Source of the DNA: Hordeum vulgare subsp. vulgare
Lineage: Eukaryota > Streptophyta > Magnoliopsida > Poales > Poaceae
Assembly (NCBI RefSeq): GCF_904849725.1
Contig: NC_058521.1
Span: forward strand, 562,856,176-562,920,175
Length of the DNA: 64,000 bases
Reading direction: 5' to 3'
Shown here: in pieces, positions 23,797 to 38,100 of the stretch
Layout of the letters: each line of letters starts with the position of its first letter
How positions within the stretch are numbered: the stretch's first letter is position 1
Made by a program: the position numbers and the translations under genes
Notes under the pieces: generated by a model
What the model was told of the DNA's origin: nothing
What the model saw: only the letters and a program-made list of their open reading frames with translations
Database searches by the model: none

Positions 23797-25538
23797 TGTC
23801 GGAAATATGCCCTAGAGGCAATAATAAAATGGTTATTATCATATTTCCTTGTTCATGATAATCGTATATTGCTCATGCTATAATTGTATTAACACGAAAC
23901 AGTAATACATGTGTGGATAAATAGATCACAATGTGTCCCTAGCAAGCCTCTAGTTGGCTAGCTCGTTAGTCAATAGATGATCATGGTTTCCTGATCATGG
24001 ACATTGGATGTCATTGATAACGGGATCACATCATTGGGAGAATGATGTGATGGACAAGACCCAATCCTAAGCCTAGCACTAGATCGTATTGTTCGTATGC
24101 TAGAGCTTTTCCAATGTCAAGTATCTTTTCCTTCGACCGTGAGATTGTGCAACTCCCGGAAACCGTAGGAGTGCTTTGGGTGTATCAAACGTCACAACGT
24201 AACTGGGTGACTATAAAGGTGCACTACGGGTACCTCCGAAAGTGTCTGTTGGGTTGGTACGAATCGAGATCGGGATTTGTCACTCCGTGTGACGGAGAGG
24301 TATCTCTGGGCCCACTCGGTAGAACATCATCATGAGCTCAATGTGACTAAGGAGTTAGTCACACGATGACGTGCTACGGAACGAGTAAAGAGACTCACCA
24401 GTAACGATATTGAACAAGGTATAGGTATACCGACGATCGAATCTCGGGCAAGTTCTGTACCGGCAGACAAAGGGAATCGTATACGGGATTGATTGAATCC
24501 TTGACATCGTGGTTCATCTGATGAGATCATCGTGGAGCTAGTGGGATCCACCATGGGTATCCAGACCCCGCTGATGGTTATTGGCCAGAGAGGTGTCTCG
24601 GTCATGTCTGCCTGTCTCCCGAACCCGTAGGATCTACACACTTAAGGTTCGATGACGCTAGGGTTATAGGGAATTGTTGTACGAGGTTACCGAAAGTTAT
24701 TCGGAGTCCCGGATGAGATCGCGGACGTCACGAGGAGCTCCGGAATGGTCCGAAGGTAAAGATTGATATATAGGACGGATGGTTTTGGACACCGGAAGTG
24801 TTTCGGGCGTCACCGGGACCACTGGAGGTGGCCCCGGGGGACCACCGAAGGGGGGCAACGACCCCGGGAGGTAAGGTGGGCCAAGTGGGGGTGGGAACCA
24901 GCCCCTAGGTGGGCTAGTGCGCCTCCCCACTCAGCCCATTGCGCAAGGGAGAGAAAAGGGGGGGCAAACCCTAAGCCAGGTGGGCCTAAGGCCCACCAGA
25001 TGGTGCGCCACCCCCTCCTCCCCCCTCTGGCCGCCGCACCTCCCATCTGGGGGGGCTGCCGCACCCCCTAGGGTGGGAACCCTAGGGGTGGCACCCCCTC
25101 TCCCCTCCCCCTATATATATCGGGCACTTTTGGCCATTAAGACACACGGTTTTTCCTCTCTCTCGGCGCAGCCCTGATCCTCTTCCTCCTCCTCTCTGCC
25201 GGCACTTGGCGAAGCCCTGCCGGGAGACCTCGTCTCTCCATCGACACCACGCCGTCGTGTTGCTGGAGTTCTTCCCCAACCTCTCCCTCCTCCTTGCTGG
25301 ATCAAGGTGCGGGAGACGTCACCGGGCTGCACGTGTGTTGAACGCGGAGGTGCCGTAGTTCGGCACTAGATCGGAATCGCTGCGAGTACGACTCCATCAA
25401 CCGCGTTCTAGCAACGCTTCCGCTTAGCGATCTTCATAGGTATGAAGATGCTCTTACCCCTCTCTCGTTGCTGGTCTCTCCATAGGAAGATCTGAATATG
25501 CGTAGGAAAATTTTGAATTTATGCTACGTTACCCAACA
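23797..25538 (+). repeat. 5' LTR of copia element A (1742 bp)
   Basis: It begins TGTCGGAAATATGCCCTAGA (the 3' copy has TGTTGG) and ends TACGTTACCCAACA. A TATA-like stretch CCCCTATATATATCGGGC is near 25110, followed by the CT-rich presumed transcript start. Long frames inside on both strands are non-coding shadows. Confidence 0.92.
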
Positions 25539-25539
25539 G

Positions 25540-25555
25540 TGGCATCCGAGCCAGG
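25540..25555 (+). promoter_or_regulatory. Primer-binding site of element A
   Basis: TGGCATCCGAGCCAGG follows the 5' LTR after one base. It resembles the TGGTATCAGAGC type that pairs with the 3' end of initiator methionine tRNA to prime reverse transcription. Two or three changes suggest ageing. The leader to the gag start at 26795 has no gene. Confidence 0.8.
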
Positions 25556-26794
25556 TTTTCTATGCGTAGATTCTATGCACGAGTAGAACACAAAAGTTGT
25601 GGGCGATGATTTGTCAATTTGCTTGCCGTTACTAGTCTTATTCTTTTCCGGTGGTATTGTGGGATGAAGCGGCCCGGACCGACTTTACACGTACGCTTAC
25701 GTGAGACTAGTTCCACCGACAGACATGCACACAGTGCATAAAGGTGGCTAGCGGGTGTCTGTCTCTCCTACTCTAGTCGGATTGGATTTGATGAAAAGGG
25801 TCCTTATGAAGGGTAAATAGCTTTGGCATATCATCGTTGTGGCTGTCACGTAGGTAAGAAGGCGTTCTTGCTAGAAAGCCAAATCAGCCACGTAAAACTT
25901 GCAACAACAATTAGAGGACGTCTAACTTGTTTTTGCAGGGTTTGACATGTGATGTGATATGGCCAAAGTTGTGATGTTGCATGTATGATGTATGAGATGA
26001 TCATGTTATTGTAATAGGTTTCACGACTTGCATGTCGATGAGAATGACAACTGGCAGGAGCCATAGGAGTTGTCTTAATTTATTGTATGAGATGCAACGC
26101 CATGTGCTTACTACTTTTACTTCATTGCTAACGGTTAGCTATAGTAGTAGTGATAGTAGTAGTTGGCGTGACGACTTCACGGAGACACGATGATGGAGAT
26201 CATGGTGTCACGCCAGTGACGATGATGATCATGCGATGCCTGAAGATGGAGATCGAAAGAGCAAAGATGATAATGGCCATATCATGTCACTATATGATTG
26301 CATTGTGATGTTTATCATGTTTTACATCTTATTGCTTAAAACGACGGTAGCATAATAAGATGATCCCTCTTAAAATTTCGAGAACGCATTCCCCTAAGTA
26401 TGCACCGTTGCGAAGGTTTGTTGTCTCGAAGCACCACGTGATGATCGGGTGTGATAGATTCTAACGTTCGCATACAACGGGTGTAAGCCCGATTTACACA
26501 CGCAAAACACCTAGGTTGACTCGACGAGCTTAGCATGTACAGACATGACCTCGAATACAAGAGACCGAAAGGTCGAACATGAGTCGTATGGTTGAATACG
26601 ATCAGCATGGAGTTGCTCACCATGGTGACTAGTCCATCTCACGTGATGATCGGACACGGGTTAGTCAACATGGATCATGTATCACTTAGATGACTAGAGG
26701 GATGTCGATTTAAGTGGGAGTTCATACTTAATTTGATTAAATGAACTTTATTGTCATGAACTTAGTCTAAAAGTTGTCTTTATAAATATTGTAG

Positions 26795-29700
26795 ATGTCC
26801 AACGTCAACCTCAATTTCAACGCATTCCTAGAGAAAAACAAGTTGAAAGATGATGGTAGCAACTATGCGGACTGGGTTCGCAACTTGAAGCTCATCCTTG
26901 AAGCAGCTAAAAAGGCTTATGTCCTTGATGCGCCGCTAGGTGACCCTCCCGCTCCCGCAGCAGCCCAGGACATTCTGAACGTCTGGCAAACACGGAGTGA
27001 TGACTACTCTCTGGTTAGGTGTGGCATGTTATACAGTTTAGAAACGGGGCTCCAAAGGCGTTTTGAGCAACACGGGGCATATGAGATGTTCCAGGAGCTG
27101 AAGCTAGTTTTTCAAGCTCATGCCCGTGTCGAGAGATATGAAGTCTCCGACAAGTTCTTTAGCTGTAAGATGGAGGAGAACCGTTCTGTCAGTGAGCACA
27201 TACTCAAAATGTCTGGGTTACACGGTCGTCTGACTTCACTTGGAGTCGAACTTCCGAATGATGCTATAATTGACAGAATCCTCCAGTCTCTCCCACCAAG
27301 CTACAAAGACTTTGTGCTTAACTACAACATGCAAGGGATGGAGAAGACCATTCCCGAGTTGTACTCGATGCTCAAGTCTGCAGAAGTAGAAATCAAGAAA
27401 GAGCATCAAGTGTTGATGGTCAACAAGACCACTAGTTTCAAGAAAGGCAAGGGTAAGAAGAACTTCAAGAAAGACGGCAAAGCTGTTGCCGCGCCCGGTA
27501 AGCCAGATGTCGGGAAGAACAAAAAGAACGGACCCAAACCTGAGACTGGGTGCTTCTATTGCAAGGGAAAGGGTCACTGGAAGCGGAACTGCCCCAAATA
27601 CTTAGCGGACAAGAAGGTCGGCAACGTTAAAGGTATATGTGATATACATGTTATTGATGTGTACCTTACCAGCGCTCGTAGTAGCTCCTGGGTATTTGAT
27701 ACCGGTGCTGTTGCTCACATTTGCAACTCAAAGCAGGAACTGCGGAATAAGCGGAGACTGGCCAAGGACGAGGTGACGATGCGGGTTGGGAATGGTTCAA
27801 AAGTCGATGTGATCGCCGTCGGCACGCTACCTCTACATCTATCGTCGGGATTAGTTTTAAACCTTAATAATTGTTATTTAGTACCAGCTTTAAGCATGAA
27901 CATTGTATCAGGGTCTTGCTTAATGCGAGACGGCTACTCATTTAAGTCAGAGAATAATGGCTGTTCTATTTATATGAGTGATATGTTTTATGGTCATGCT
28001 CCGCTGGTGAATGGTTTATTCTTGATGAATCTCGATCGTGATGTTACACATATTCATAGTGTGAGTACCAAAAGATGCAAAGTTGATAATGATAGTCCCA
28101 CATACTTGTGGCACTGCCGCCTTGGTCATATCGGCGTTAAGCGCATCAAGAAGCTCCATACTGATGGACTATTAGAGTCTCTTGACTTTGAATCATTTGA
28201 CACATGCGAACCGTGCCTCATGGGCAAGATGACTAAGACTCCATTCTCAGGAATAATGGAGAGAGCAACCGACTTATTGGAAATAATACATACTGATGTG
28301 TGTGGTCCAATGAACGTTGAAGCTCGTGGTGGTTATCGTTATGTTCTCACCCTCACCGATGATTTGAGTAGGTATGGGTATATCTACTTGATGAAGCACA
28401 AATCTGAGACGTTTGAAAAGTTCAAGGAATTTCAGAGTGAGGTTGAGAATCAACGTGACAGAAAAATTAAATGTCTATGATCTGATCGTGGAGGAGAATA
28501 ATTGAGTCACGAGTTTGGCACACACCTAAGGAAGTGTGGAATCGTTTCACAACTAACGCCGCCTGGCACACCGCAGCGCAACGGAGTGTGTGAACGTCGT
28601 AATCACACTTTATTAGATATGGTACGATCTATGATGTCTCTCACCGACTTACCGCTATCATTTTGGGGATACGCATTAGAAACTACAACATTCACTTTAA
28701 ATAGGGCACCGTCTAAATACGTTGAGACGACACCGTATGAACTGTGGTTTGGCAAGAAACCTAAGTTGTCGTTTCTTAAAGTTTGGGGCTGCGATGCTTA
28801 TGTGAAGAAACTTCAACCAGAAAAGCTCGAACCCAAAGCGGAGAAATGCGTATTCATAGGATACCCTAAGGAAACTATTGGGTATACCTTCTATCTTAGA
28901 TCCGAAGGTAAAACCTTTATTGCCAAGAACGGATCCTTTCTAGAGAAAGAGTTTCTCTCGAAAGAAGTAAGTGGGAGGAAGGTAGAACTTGATGAGGTAA
29001 TTACACCCCCTCTCGAACAGGATAGTAGCGCAGCGCGGGAAGTTGTTCCTGTGGCGCCTACACCAGCTGTAGAGGAAGTTAATGATGATGATCATGAAGC
29101 TTCGGATCAAGTTACTACTGAACCGCGAAGGTCCACAAGGGCACGCTCTGCACGAGAGTGGTACGGCAACCCTGTGATGGAAATCATGTTGTTAGACAAC
29201 GGTGAACCTTCGAACTATGAAGAAGCGATGGCGGGCCCGGATTCCAACAAATGGCTTGAGGCTATGAAATCCGAGATAGGATCCATGTATGAGAACAAAG
29301 TATGGACTTTGGTGGACTTGCCCGATGACCGGCGAGCCATAGAAAATAAATGGATCTTCAAGAAGAAGACTGATGCAAACGGTAATGTAACCGTTTACAA
29401 AGCTCGGCTTGTCGCAAAGGGTTTTCGACAAATTCAAGGAGTTGACTACGAAGAGACTTTCTCTCCCGTAGCAAAGCTGAAATCAGTCTGAATCATGTTA
29501 GCAATTGCCGCCTTTTATGATTATGAAATTTGGCAAATGGACGTCAAAACAGCGTTCCTTAACGGGAACCTTAAGGAAGAGTTGTATATGATGCAACCAG
29601 AAGGTTTTGTCGACCCTAAGGGTGCTAACAAAGTGTGCAAGCTCCAGCGCTCCATCTATGGGCTGGTGCAAGCATCTCGGAGTTGGAACATTCGCTTTAA

Positions 29701-30781
29701 TGAAGTGATTAAAGCGTTTGGGTTCATACAGGTTTACGGAGAAGCCTGTCTGTACAAGAAAGTGAGTGGGAGCTCTGTAGCTTTCCTCATACTGTATGTG
29801 GATGACATATTATTGACGGGGAATAATATAGAGATGTTGGAGAGCATAAAGGCCTATTTGAACAAGAGTTTTTCAATGAAGGACCTTGAAGAAGCTGCAT
29901 ACATATTAGGCATCAAGATCTATAGAGATAGATCAAGACGCCTCATAGGTCTTTCACAAAGTACATACCTTGACACGATATTGAAGAAGTTCAATATGGA
30001 AAACTCAAAGAAAGGGTTCTTGCCAGTTTTGCAAGGTATGAGATTGAGTAAGACTCAGTCGCCGACCACGGCAGCAGATAGAGAGAAGATGAGTTTTGTC
30101 CCCTACGCTTCAGCCGTGGGCTCTCTAATGTATGCCATGCTGTGTACCAGACCTGATATAAAACTTGCCATAAGTTTGGTAGGGAGGTACCAAAGTGATC
30201 CCGGTATGGAACACTGGACAGCGGTCAAGAATATCCTTAAGTACCTGAAAAGGACTAAGGAAATGTTTCTCGTTTATGGAGGTGACGAAGAGCTCGTCGT
30301 AAAGGGTTACGTCGACGCTAGCTTCGACACAGATCCGGATGACTCCAAGTCGCAGACCGGATACGTATATGTGTTGAATGGTGGGGCAGTGAGCTGGTGC
30401 AGCAGCAAGCAAGAAGTCGTGGCAGCATCTACATGTGAAGCGGAGTACATAGCTGCTTCGGAAGCGGCTCATGAAGGAATTTGGATGAAGGAGCTCATCA
30501 CCGACCTTGGAGTGGTTCCAAGCGCGTCGGGTCCTTTGACACTCTTCTGTGATAACACTGGAGCCATTGCCATAGCCAAGGAGCCCAGGTTTCACCGGAA
30601 GACGAAGCACATCAAACGCCGCTACAACTCCATCCAGGACCATGTCCAGAGTGGAGTGATAGATATTTGTAAAGTACACACGGATCTGAATATTGCAGAT
30701 CCATTGACTAAACCTCTTCCACGAGAAAACATGATCAACACCATAATGCTATGGGTGTTCGATACATCACAATGCAACTAG
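26795..30781 (+). pseudogene. Copia gag-pol polyprotein of element A, three in-frame stops
   Basis: One reading frame of about 1328 codons covers the whole polyprotein without a frameshift. Order: gag (MSNVNLNFNAFLEKNKLKDD), CCHC zinc knuckle (CFYCKGKGHWKRNCPKY), protease (WVFDTGAVAHIC), integrase (HCRLGHIGVKRIKKLH, then HTDVCGPMNVEARGGYRY), reverse transcriptase ([26 protein letters not shown]) and RNase H (VDASFDTDPDDSKSQTGY, STCEAEYIAASEA). Stops are TGA at 28478-28480, TAA at 28499-28501 and TGA at 29489-29491. The two TGAs sit where this family has Arg, consistent with CGA to TGA deamination of methylated DNA. It is the close relative of the element B polyprotein. It cannot make full Gag-Pol now. 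Confidence 0.93.
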
Positions 30782-30793
30782 ATTATTGACTCT

Positions 30794-30809
30794 AGTGCAA
30801 GTGGGAGAC
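30794..30809 (+). promoter_or_regulatory. Polypurine tract of element A
   Basis: The tract AGTGCAAGTGGGAGAC lies immediately before the 3' LTR and 13 bp after the pol stop. It is the expected plus-strand primer site. The same sequence occurs inverted at 33149-33168 for element B. Confidence 0.85.
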
Positions 30810-31319
30810 TGTTGGAAATATGCCCTAGAGGCAATAATAAAATGGTTATTATCATATTTCCTTGTTCATGATAATCGTCTATTGCTCATGCTATAATTGT
30901 ATTAACAGGAAACAGTAATACATGTGTGGATAAATAGATCACAATGTGTCCCTAGCAAGCCTCTAGTTGGCTAGCTCATTAGTCAATAGATGATCATGGT
31001 TTCCTGATCATGGACATTGGATGTCATTGATAACGGGATCACATCATTGGGAGAATGATGTGATGGACAAGACCCAATCCTAAGCCTAGCACTAGATCGT
31101 ATTGTTCGTATGCTAGAGCTTTTCCAATGTCAAGTATCTTTTCCTCGACCGTGAGATTGTCCAACTCCCGGATACCGTAGGAGTGCTTTGGGTGTATCAA
31201 ACGTCACAACGTAACTGGGTGACTATAAAGGTGCACTACGGGTACCTCCGAAAGTGTCTGTTGGGTTGGTACGAATCGAGATCGGGATTTGTCACTCCGT
31301 GTGACGGAGAGGTATCTCT
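30810..31319 (+). repeat. 3' LTR of element A, first piece
   Basis: Matches 23797-24307 of the 5' LTR closely and stops at GAGAGGTATCTCT, where element B begins with TGTTGGGGAACG. The LTR resumes at 44446. Confidence 0.93.
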
Positions 31320-33148
31320 TGTTGGGGAACGTCGCATGGGAAACAAAAATTTTCCTACGCGCACGAAGACCTATCATGGTGATGTCCATCTACGAGAGGG
31401 GATGAGTGATCTACATACCCTTGTAGATCGTACAGCAGAAGCGTTAGAGAACGCGGTTGATGTAGTGGAACGTCCTCACGTCCCTCGATCCGCCCCGCGA
31501 ACAATCCCGCGATCAGTCCCACGATCTAGTACCGAACGGACGGCACCTCCGCGTTCAGCACACGTACAGCTCGACGATGATCTCAGCCTTCTTGATCCAG
31601 CAAGAGAGACGGAGAGGTAGAAGAGTTCTCCAGCAGCGTGACGGCGCTCCGGAGGTTGGTGATGATCTTGTCTCAGCAGGGCTCCGCCCGAGCTCCGCAG
31701 AAACGCGATCTAGAGGAAAAACTATGGAGATATGTGGTCGGGCAACCGTGAGAAAGTCGTCTCAAATCTGCCCTAAAAGCTCCATATATATAGGAGGAGG
31801 GAGGGGGACCTTGCCTTGGGGTCCAAGGGACCCTCAAGGGGTCGGCCGAGCCAAGGGGGGGAGGACTCCCCCCCCCCCCAAACCGAGTTGGACTTGGTTT
31901 GGTGGGAGGAGTCCCCCTCCCTTCCCACTTCCTCCCTCTTTTTTTTTCTTTTCCTTTGATTTCCTTCTCTTGGCGCATAGGCCCCTTTGGGGCTGTCCCA
32001 CCAGCCCACTAAGGGCTGGTGTGTCTCCCCAAAGCCTATGGGCTTCCCCGGGGTGGGTTGCCCCCCCCCCCCGGTGAACTCCCGGAACCCATTCGTCATT
32101 CCCGGTACATTCCCGGTAACTCCGAAAACCTTCCGGTAATCAAATGAGGTCATCCTATATATCAATCTTCGTTTCCGGACCATTCCGTAAACCCTCGTGG
32201 CGTCCGTGATCTCATCCGGGACTCCGAACAACATTCGGTAACCAACCATATAACTCAAATACGCATAAAACAACGTCGAACCTTAAGTGTGCAGACCCTG
32301 CGGGTTCGAGAACTATGTAGACATGACCCGAGAGACTCCTCGGCCAATATCCAATAGCGGGACCTGGATGCCCATATTGGATCCTACATATTCTACGAAG
32401 ATCTTATCGTTTGAACCTCAGTGCCAAGGATTCGTATAATCCCGTATGTCATTCCCTTTGTCCTTCGGTATGTTACTTGCCCGAGATTCGATCGTCAGTA
32501 TCCGCATACCTATTTCAATCTCGTTTACCGGCAAGTCTCTTTACTCGTTCCGTAATACAAGATCCCGCAACTTACACTAAGTTACATTGCTTGCAAGGCT
32601 TGTGTGTGATGTTGTATTACCGAGTGGGCCCCGAGATACCTCTCCGTCACACGGAGTGACAAATCCCAGTCTTGATCCATACTAACTCAACTAACACCTT
32701 CGGAGATACCTGTAGAGCATCTTTATAGTCACCCAGTTACGTTGCGACGTTTGATACACACAAAGCATTCCTCCGGTGTCAGTGAGTTATATGATCTCAT
32801 GGTCATAGGAATAAATACTTGACACGCAGAAAACAGTAGCAACAAAATGACACGATCAACATGCTACGTCTATTAGTTTGGGTCTAGTCCATCACGTGAT
32901 TCTCCCAATGACGTGATCCAGTTATCAAGCAACAACACCTTGTTCATAATCAGAAGACACTGACTATCATCGATCAACTGGCTAGCCAACTAGAGGCATG
33001 CTAGGGACGGTGTTTTGTCTATGTATCCACACATGTAAATGAGTCTTCATTCAATACAATTATAGCATGGATAATAAACTATTATCTTGATACAGGAATT
33101 ATAATAATAACTATACATTTATTATTGCCTCTAGGGCATAATTCCAAC
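31320..33148 (-). repeat. 3' LTR of copia element B (1829 bp)
   Basis: On the minus strand it begins TGTTGGAATTATGCCCTAGA at 33148 and ends GCGACGTTCCCCAACA at 31320. Its first third is related to the LTR of element A (for example GTGACGGAGAGGTATCTC on the minus strand near 32640), so A and B are sister families. It contains a poly-C run near 31870 and one near 32060. Confidence 0.93.
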
Positions 33149-35124
33149 AGTCTCCCACTTGCACTAGAGTCAATAATCTAGCCCTCACATCACCATGTGA
33201 ATTACATTGTAATAAATCTAACACCCATACAGTTCTGGTGTCGATCATGTTTTGGCCGTGGAAGAGATTTAGTCAGCGGGTCTGCTACATTCAGATCCGT
33301 GTGCACTTTGCATATATTTACGTCCTCCTCCTCGACGTAGTCGCGGATGAGGTTGAAGCGTCGTTTGATGTGTCTGGTCTTCTTGTGAAACCTTGGTTCC
33401 TTTGCTAAGGCAATGGCACCAGTGTTGTCACAGAACAAGGTTATCGGATCCAGTGCACTTGGCACCACTCCAAGATCCGTCATGAACTGCTTCATCCAGA
33501 CACCCTCCTTAGCCGCCTCCGAGGCAGCCATGTACTCCGCTTCACATGTAGAATCTGCTACGACGCTTTGCTTGGAACTGCACCAGCTTACTGCACCCCC
33601 ATTAAGAATAAATACGTACCCGGTTTGCGACTTAGAGTCGTCCGGATCTGTGTCAAAGCTTGCATCGACGTAACCTTTTACGACGAGCTCTTCGTCACCT
33701 CCATACACGAGAAACATCTCCTTAGTCCTTTTCAGGTACTTCAGGATATTCTTGACCGCTGTCCAGTGATCCACTCCTGGATTACTCTGGAACCTACCTG
33801 CCATACTTATGGCCAGGCTAACATCCGGTCTAGTGCACAGCATCGCATACATGATAGAACCTATGGCTGAAGCATAGGGGACGGAGCGCATATGCTCTCT
33901 ATCTTAATCAGTTGCTGGGCACTGAGTCTTACTCAATCTCGTACCTTGTAAAACTGGCAAGAACCCTTTCTTGGACTGTTCCATTTTGAACCTCTTCAAA
34001 ACTTTATCAAGGTATGTGCTTTGTGAAAGTCCTATCAAGCGTTTCGATCTATCCCTATAGATCTTAATGCCTAGAATGTAAGCAGCTTCTCCTAGGTCCT
34101 TCATAGAGAAACTTTTATTCAAGTAACCTTTTATGCTCTCCAAAAGCTCCACGTTGTTTCCAATCAGTAATATGTCATCCACATATAATATTAGAAACGC
34201 CACAGAGCTCCCACTCACTTTCTTGTAAATACAAGATTCTCCAACCACTTGTATAAACCCAAATGCTTTGATCACCTCATCAAAGCGTTTGTTCCAACTC
34301 CGAGATGCTTGCACCAGTCCATAAATGGATAGCTGGAGCTTGCACACCTTGTCAGCATTTTTAGGATCGACAAAACCTTCGGGTTGCATCATATGCAACT
34401 CTTCCTTAAGGAAACCGTTAAGGAACGCCGTTTTGACATCCATCTGCCAGATTTCATAATCGAAAAATGCAGCTATTGCTAACATGATTCTGACGGACTT
34501 AAGCATCGCTACGGGTGAGAAGGTCTCATCGTAGTCAACTCCTGGAACTTGTGAAAAACCCTTTGCCACAAGTCGAGCTTTATAAACGGTCACATTACCG
34601 TCAGCGTCCGTCTTCTTCTTAAAGATCCATTTGTTCTGAATAGCCTTGCGGCCCTCAGGTAGTATCTCCAAAGTCCACACTTTGTTCTCATACATGGATC
34701 CTATCTCGGATTTCATGGCTTCTAGCCATTTGTTGGAATCTGGGCCCACCATTGCTTCTTCATAATTTGCAGGTTCATTGTTGTCTAACAACATGATTGA
34801 TAAGACGGGATTACCGTACCACTCTGGAGCAGCGCGTGATCTCGTCGACCTGCGTGGTTCAACAGAAACTTGAACTGGAGTTTCATGATCATCATCATTA
34901 ATTTCCTCCTCAACCGGCGTCGCAATGACAGAGGATTCCCCTTGCCCTGCGCCACCATCCAGAGGGATGAGAGGTTCGACAACCTCGTCAAGTTTTATCT
35001 TCCTCCCACTCAATTCTCTCGAGAGAAACTCCTTCTCGATAAAAGTTCCGTTCTTAGCAACAAACACTTTGCCCTCGGATTTGAGATAGAAGGTGTACCC
35101 AACTGTCTCTTTTGGGTAACCTAT

Positions 35125-38100
35125 TGTGACAGCCCGATGCCGAGGTTCCAGAAGCTTCCCCTTTTCTGTCCGTTTAGTTGTGTGGGTATTTTCAGTTGCC
35201 GCATCATCATCGCATCATGCGCATCATCTGCATTGCATCGGCATCTCCGTTGCCGCCAGTTTTCAAAACTTGCATTCGTTAGTAGTTGCCGGTTCTCGTC
35301 GTCGGTCGTTCCGAGCCTGACCGCACACGCACGCGCCCGCGGCACCGTCGAAACCCCGTTTTTAAAGTGTGTTTAAAACTCTCTCTGATCGAGGTGAAAC
35401 TTGGCACGCGGTCGAGATTAGTCATAGCCAGGCCGTCTGTCGAATTTCGTCGCGATCGGAGACCGTCTGGTACCCGAATGGTCGCCCGTAGCGGCACCGT
35501 CTTCGGTTATTCGTCGAACGTCTGTCGATGTGTCAAAAATTCGTGCCGCGCCGCCCGTTTTCCCCCTCGTCTCCGGTAAACCCCTCTACACGGCCGCGTA
35601 CCCTTACCCGCGTTCGGAATCGTCCGAATCCGACCCCGCGGTTGGATCCGGATCGCGATTCCGGTTAACCGAGCCCCCTTTTCTTTATAAATACCCCCCT
35701 CCTCCTTAATTTTCGGGCAACCTCTCTCTCTCTTCCTCGTTTTCAGCGCAAACCCTAGCCGCCGCCCCACCTCTCTCTCTCCTGCCGCGCCGCCGGGCCC
35801 GCGAAGCCCGTCCGGGGCCCGCCCGAGCCCGAGCCGCCGCCGCCGCCCCGTTCGAGCTCGGTGCCCCGAGCTCCTCCCTGCGCGCCGCCCTAGCTTCCCC
35901 GTGCGCGCGCCGCCCCTCGCCGGAGCCCTCGCCGCCCGCCGCCTGCCCGCGCGCGCCTCCGCCCGCCGCCAGCCGCGCCGCCGCCGTCAAGGAGTCGCCA
36001 CCCCGCGCCTTCCCCTCGTCCTCAGGGCCACCGCCGGCCGCCGCCAGCGCTCGCCGCCTCCCCGCTCCTCCACGCCGCCCGCCGCCGGCCCGATCCAGGC
36101 CGGGCTGGGGACCCCTCGCCCGCGCCCGAGCCGACGCCGGCCGCCGTCGCTAGCGACTGCCGCTGCCGCCCTCGGCTCCCGCTCGGGAGGAGCCCGACGG
36201 GAGGAGCCGTCCCTCACCACTCGGCCTCGCCCTGGCCGCCTCGGCCCAGCAGCCGGCCCAGCTGCTTGCCAGCCGCCCGAGGCCCACTCCACCAGGCCGG
36301 TCCAATTCGGCCCAGGTGGCCTTGGTGAGACTCAGCTATTCCCCGCCCCCGTTGCAATATTGCTATCTTGCGCCCCTTGTTAGGCCCGTTAGACAATAGG
36401 TATTTTTTTTCCGGAATTAATTAATTCCAGTTTTCAACCAAATATTAAAACGCCCGTATCTTTAGTTCCGTTAGCCGGATCGCAACGTGTTATATATCGT
36501 TTTGGGGTAGCTTCGCGAGTAGAACACGTTTATCGAACATGCATATTTATTTAACGCTGTTTAGGGTGCCTAATGCTTTGTTTTGCATGCTGTTACAATA
36601 GGTTTCGATCCGTAGTTATTTTTCGCGCGTGTACGGATTGCCCGTATGCCATAGATTTAATGTCCATGTTTTAGGGACCGTATTTCTACGTATTTTAGAA
36701 CGGTCACTCGTATTTTTTTCCGTGTGGAGTTTTGCCGGTAGTTTATTTTCCCGTTTAGAGGTATTTTCTCGCATTATTGTGTGGCGTTATTTTGTGTTGC
36801 AAACCCCACATATTATATATGTTTCCGGGGTAGAAAAAATCCCGTGGATTTTTCTGTGCAATTAGTTTTAGCTTTCGAGGAAGTTAGTTCGCGAGATATT
36901 TTGCTATGTTGCCCTTTTGATTAATTCGTAGGTTCTAATCCGTGCGTCGTTTGACGGAGTTGTCAACTAGAGAGTTGATCTCGGATGTTTTGTTTAGCCC
37001 CTGGTATTTTTGGTTGCAATAGAAATGCATGTTTAGGTGTTGTTTGCTTGATCTCAAGTTGCTTGAATAGTGCTGTTTCAGAGGAGCTGAAATATTTCTA
37101 AGTCTGGATTCTGTTATTATTTTGTTGCTGTTTTGTTTTGCTTCTAGCTTGTGATCTGTAGCTCTTTTGGGGTTGGTCCAATGGAGTTAGTTGTACCCCT
37201 TATGTTTCTCTAGCATGCTGTTAAGTTTCATGCCTTTTGGACTCCTGTAGCTATAGGTTTTGCTGCTGTCAATATTGCTTCAGGCTGACAGGTGCACTTT
37301 CAGGAGGTGTTATTTTCACTAAGTCTGAAATAGTGCGTGAGATGCCATTTTGTGTCTTCTTTTTCTAGTGCTCCTTGTTGCCACGCTAGTTGTTGTCAGC
37401 TGTTCGTAGTAGTGTTTCTTGCCCTCTTCCGTGCCATGCTTTGCTTGAGCTCATCGGAGTTGTGTAGCCGAAGTTGTGAGGCGTAGTAGTTGCTATGTAG
37501 CTGTTTTGGGCAGTTTGTAGTTATTTCTTGTTTTGCTTGTAGTTGTTGAACCGTAGCTCCGTTCTGATCGTGTCCTACATGAAACTTGCTTAGAATATCG
37601 GGTAGTTTCATTTTCTCTTGCTGGTTGTTTGTCTTGAAGTGCGCGTAGCCGCCGTTGCACACATATTGCATTCATGTCATCATATCTTGCGATGCTTGTA
37701 ACTTTTGATTCGTAGCTCCGTTGGAGATGTTTTCTATGTGTAGATTGCTTGAAATGACAAGTAGAAACACGTGAACCTATTTGTTTTGCTGTTTAACAAC
37801 CAATTCAATGCATTAGTTCAGATCTGGACAGAATTGTAAATTAACATGTGAGGTCGTCTCGGAGATGCTATATGTCATTTCCGACCTCACTTAAAATGCC
37901 TAGATAGGTAGTTTATTTTCCGCTTCACCTCTTGCATGTTTGACAACATTAATATCGTCGTGTAGATAATCGGGATAGAACTAACTAATAAACGTGGAGT
38001 TTCGTCAATATGCAACTCGTGCATATTGAACTTCACTTAATATGTAGTGTTTGATTGTGTGAATTGTCATGCCGTGACTTGCATGTATTCAGTAGCTCAT

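Noticed and set aside
24763..25279. Frames in the LTRs of elements A and B (also 31577-32273 and 43671-44220)
   Set aside because: They lie inside LTRs, recur in each copy, and are shadows of the C/G-rich promoter part.
35901..36383. 160-codon frame rich in Arg, Pro and Ala
   Set aside because: Composition-driven frame in the GC-rich leader of the 4.8-kb element, with comparable frames on the other strand and no domain.
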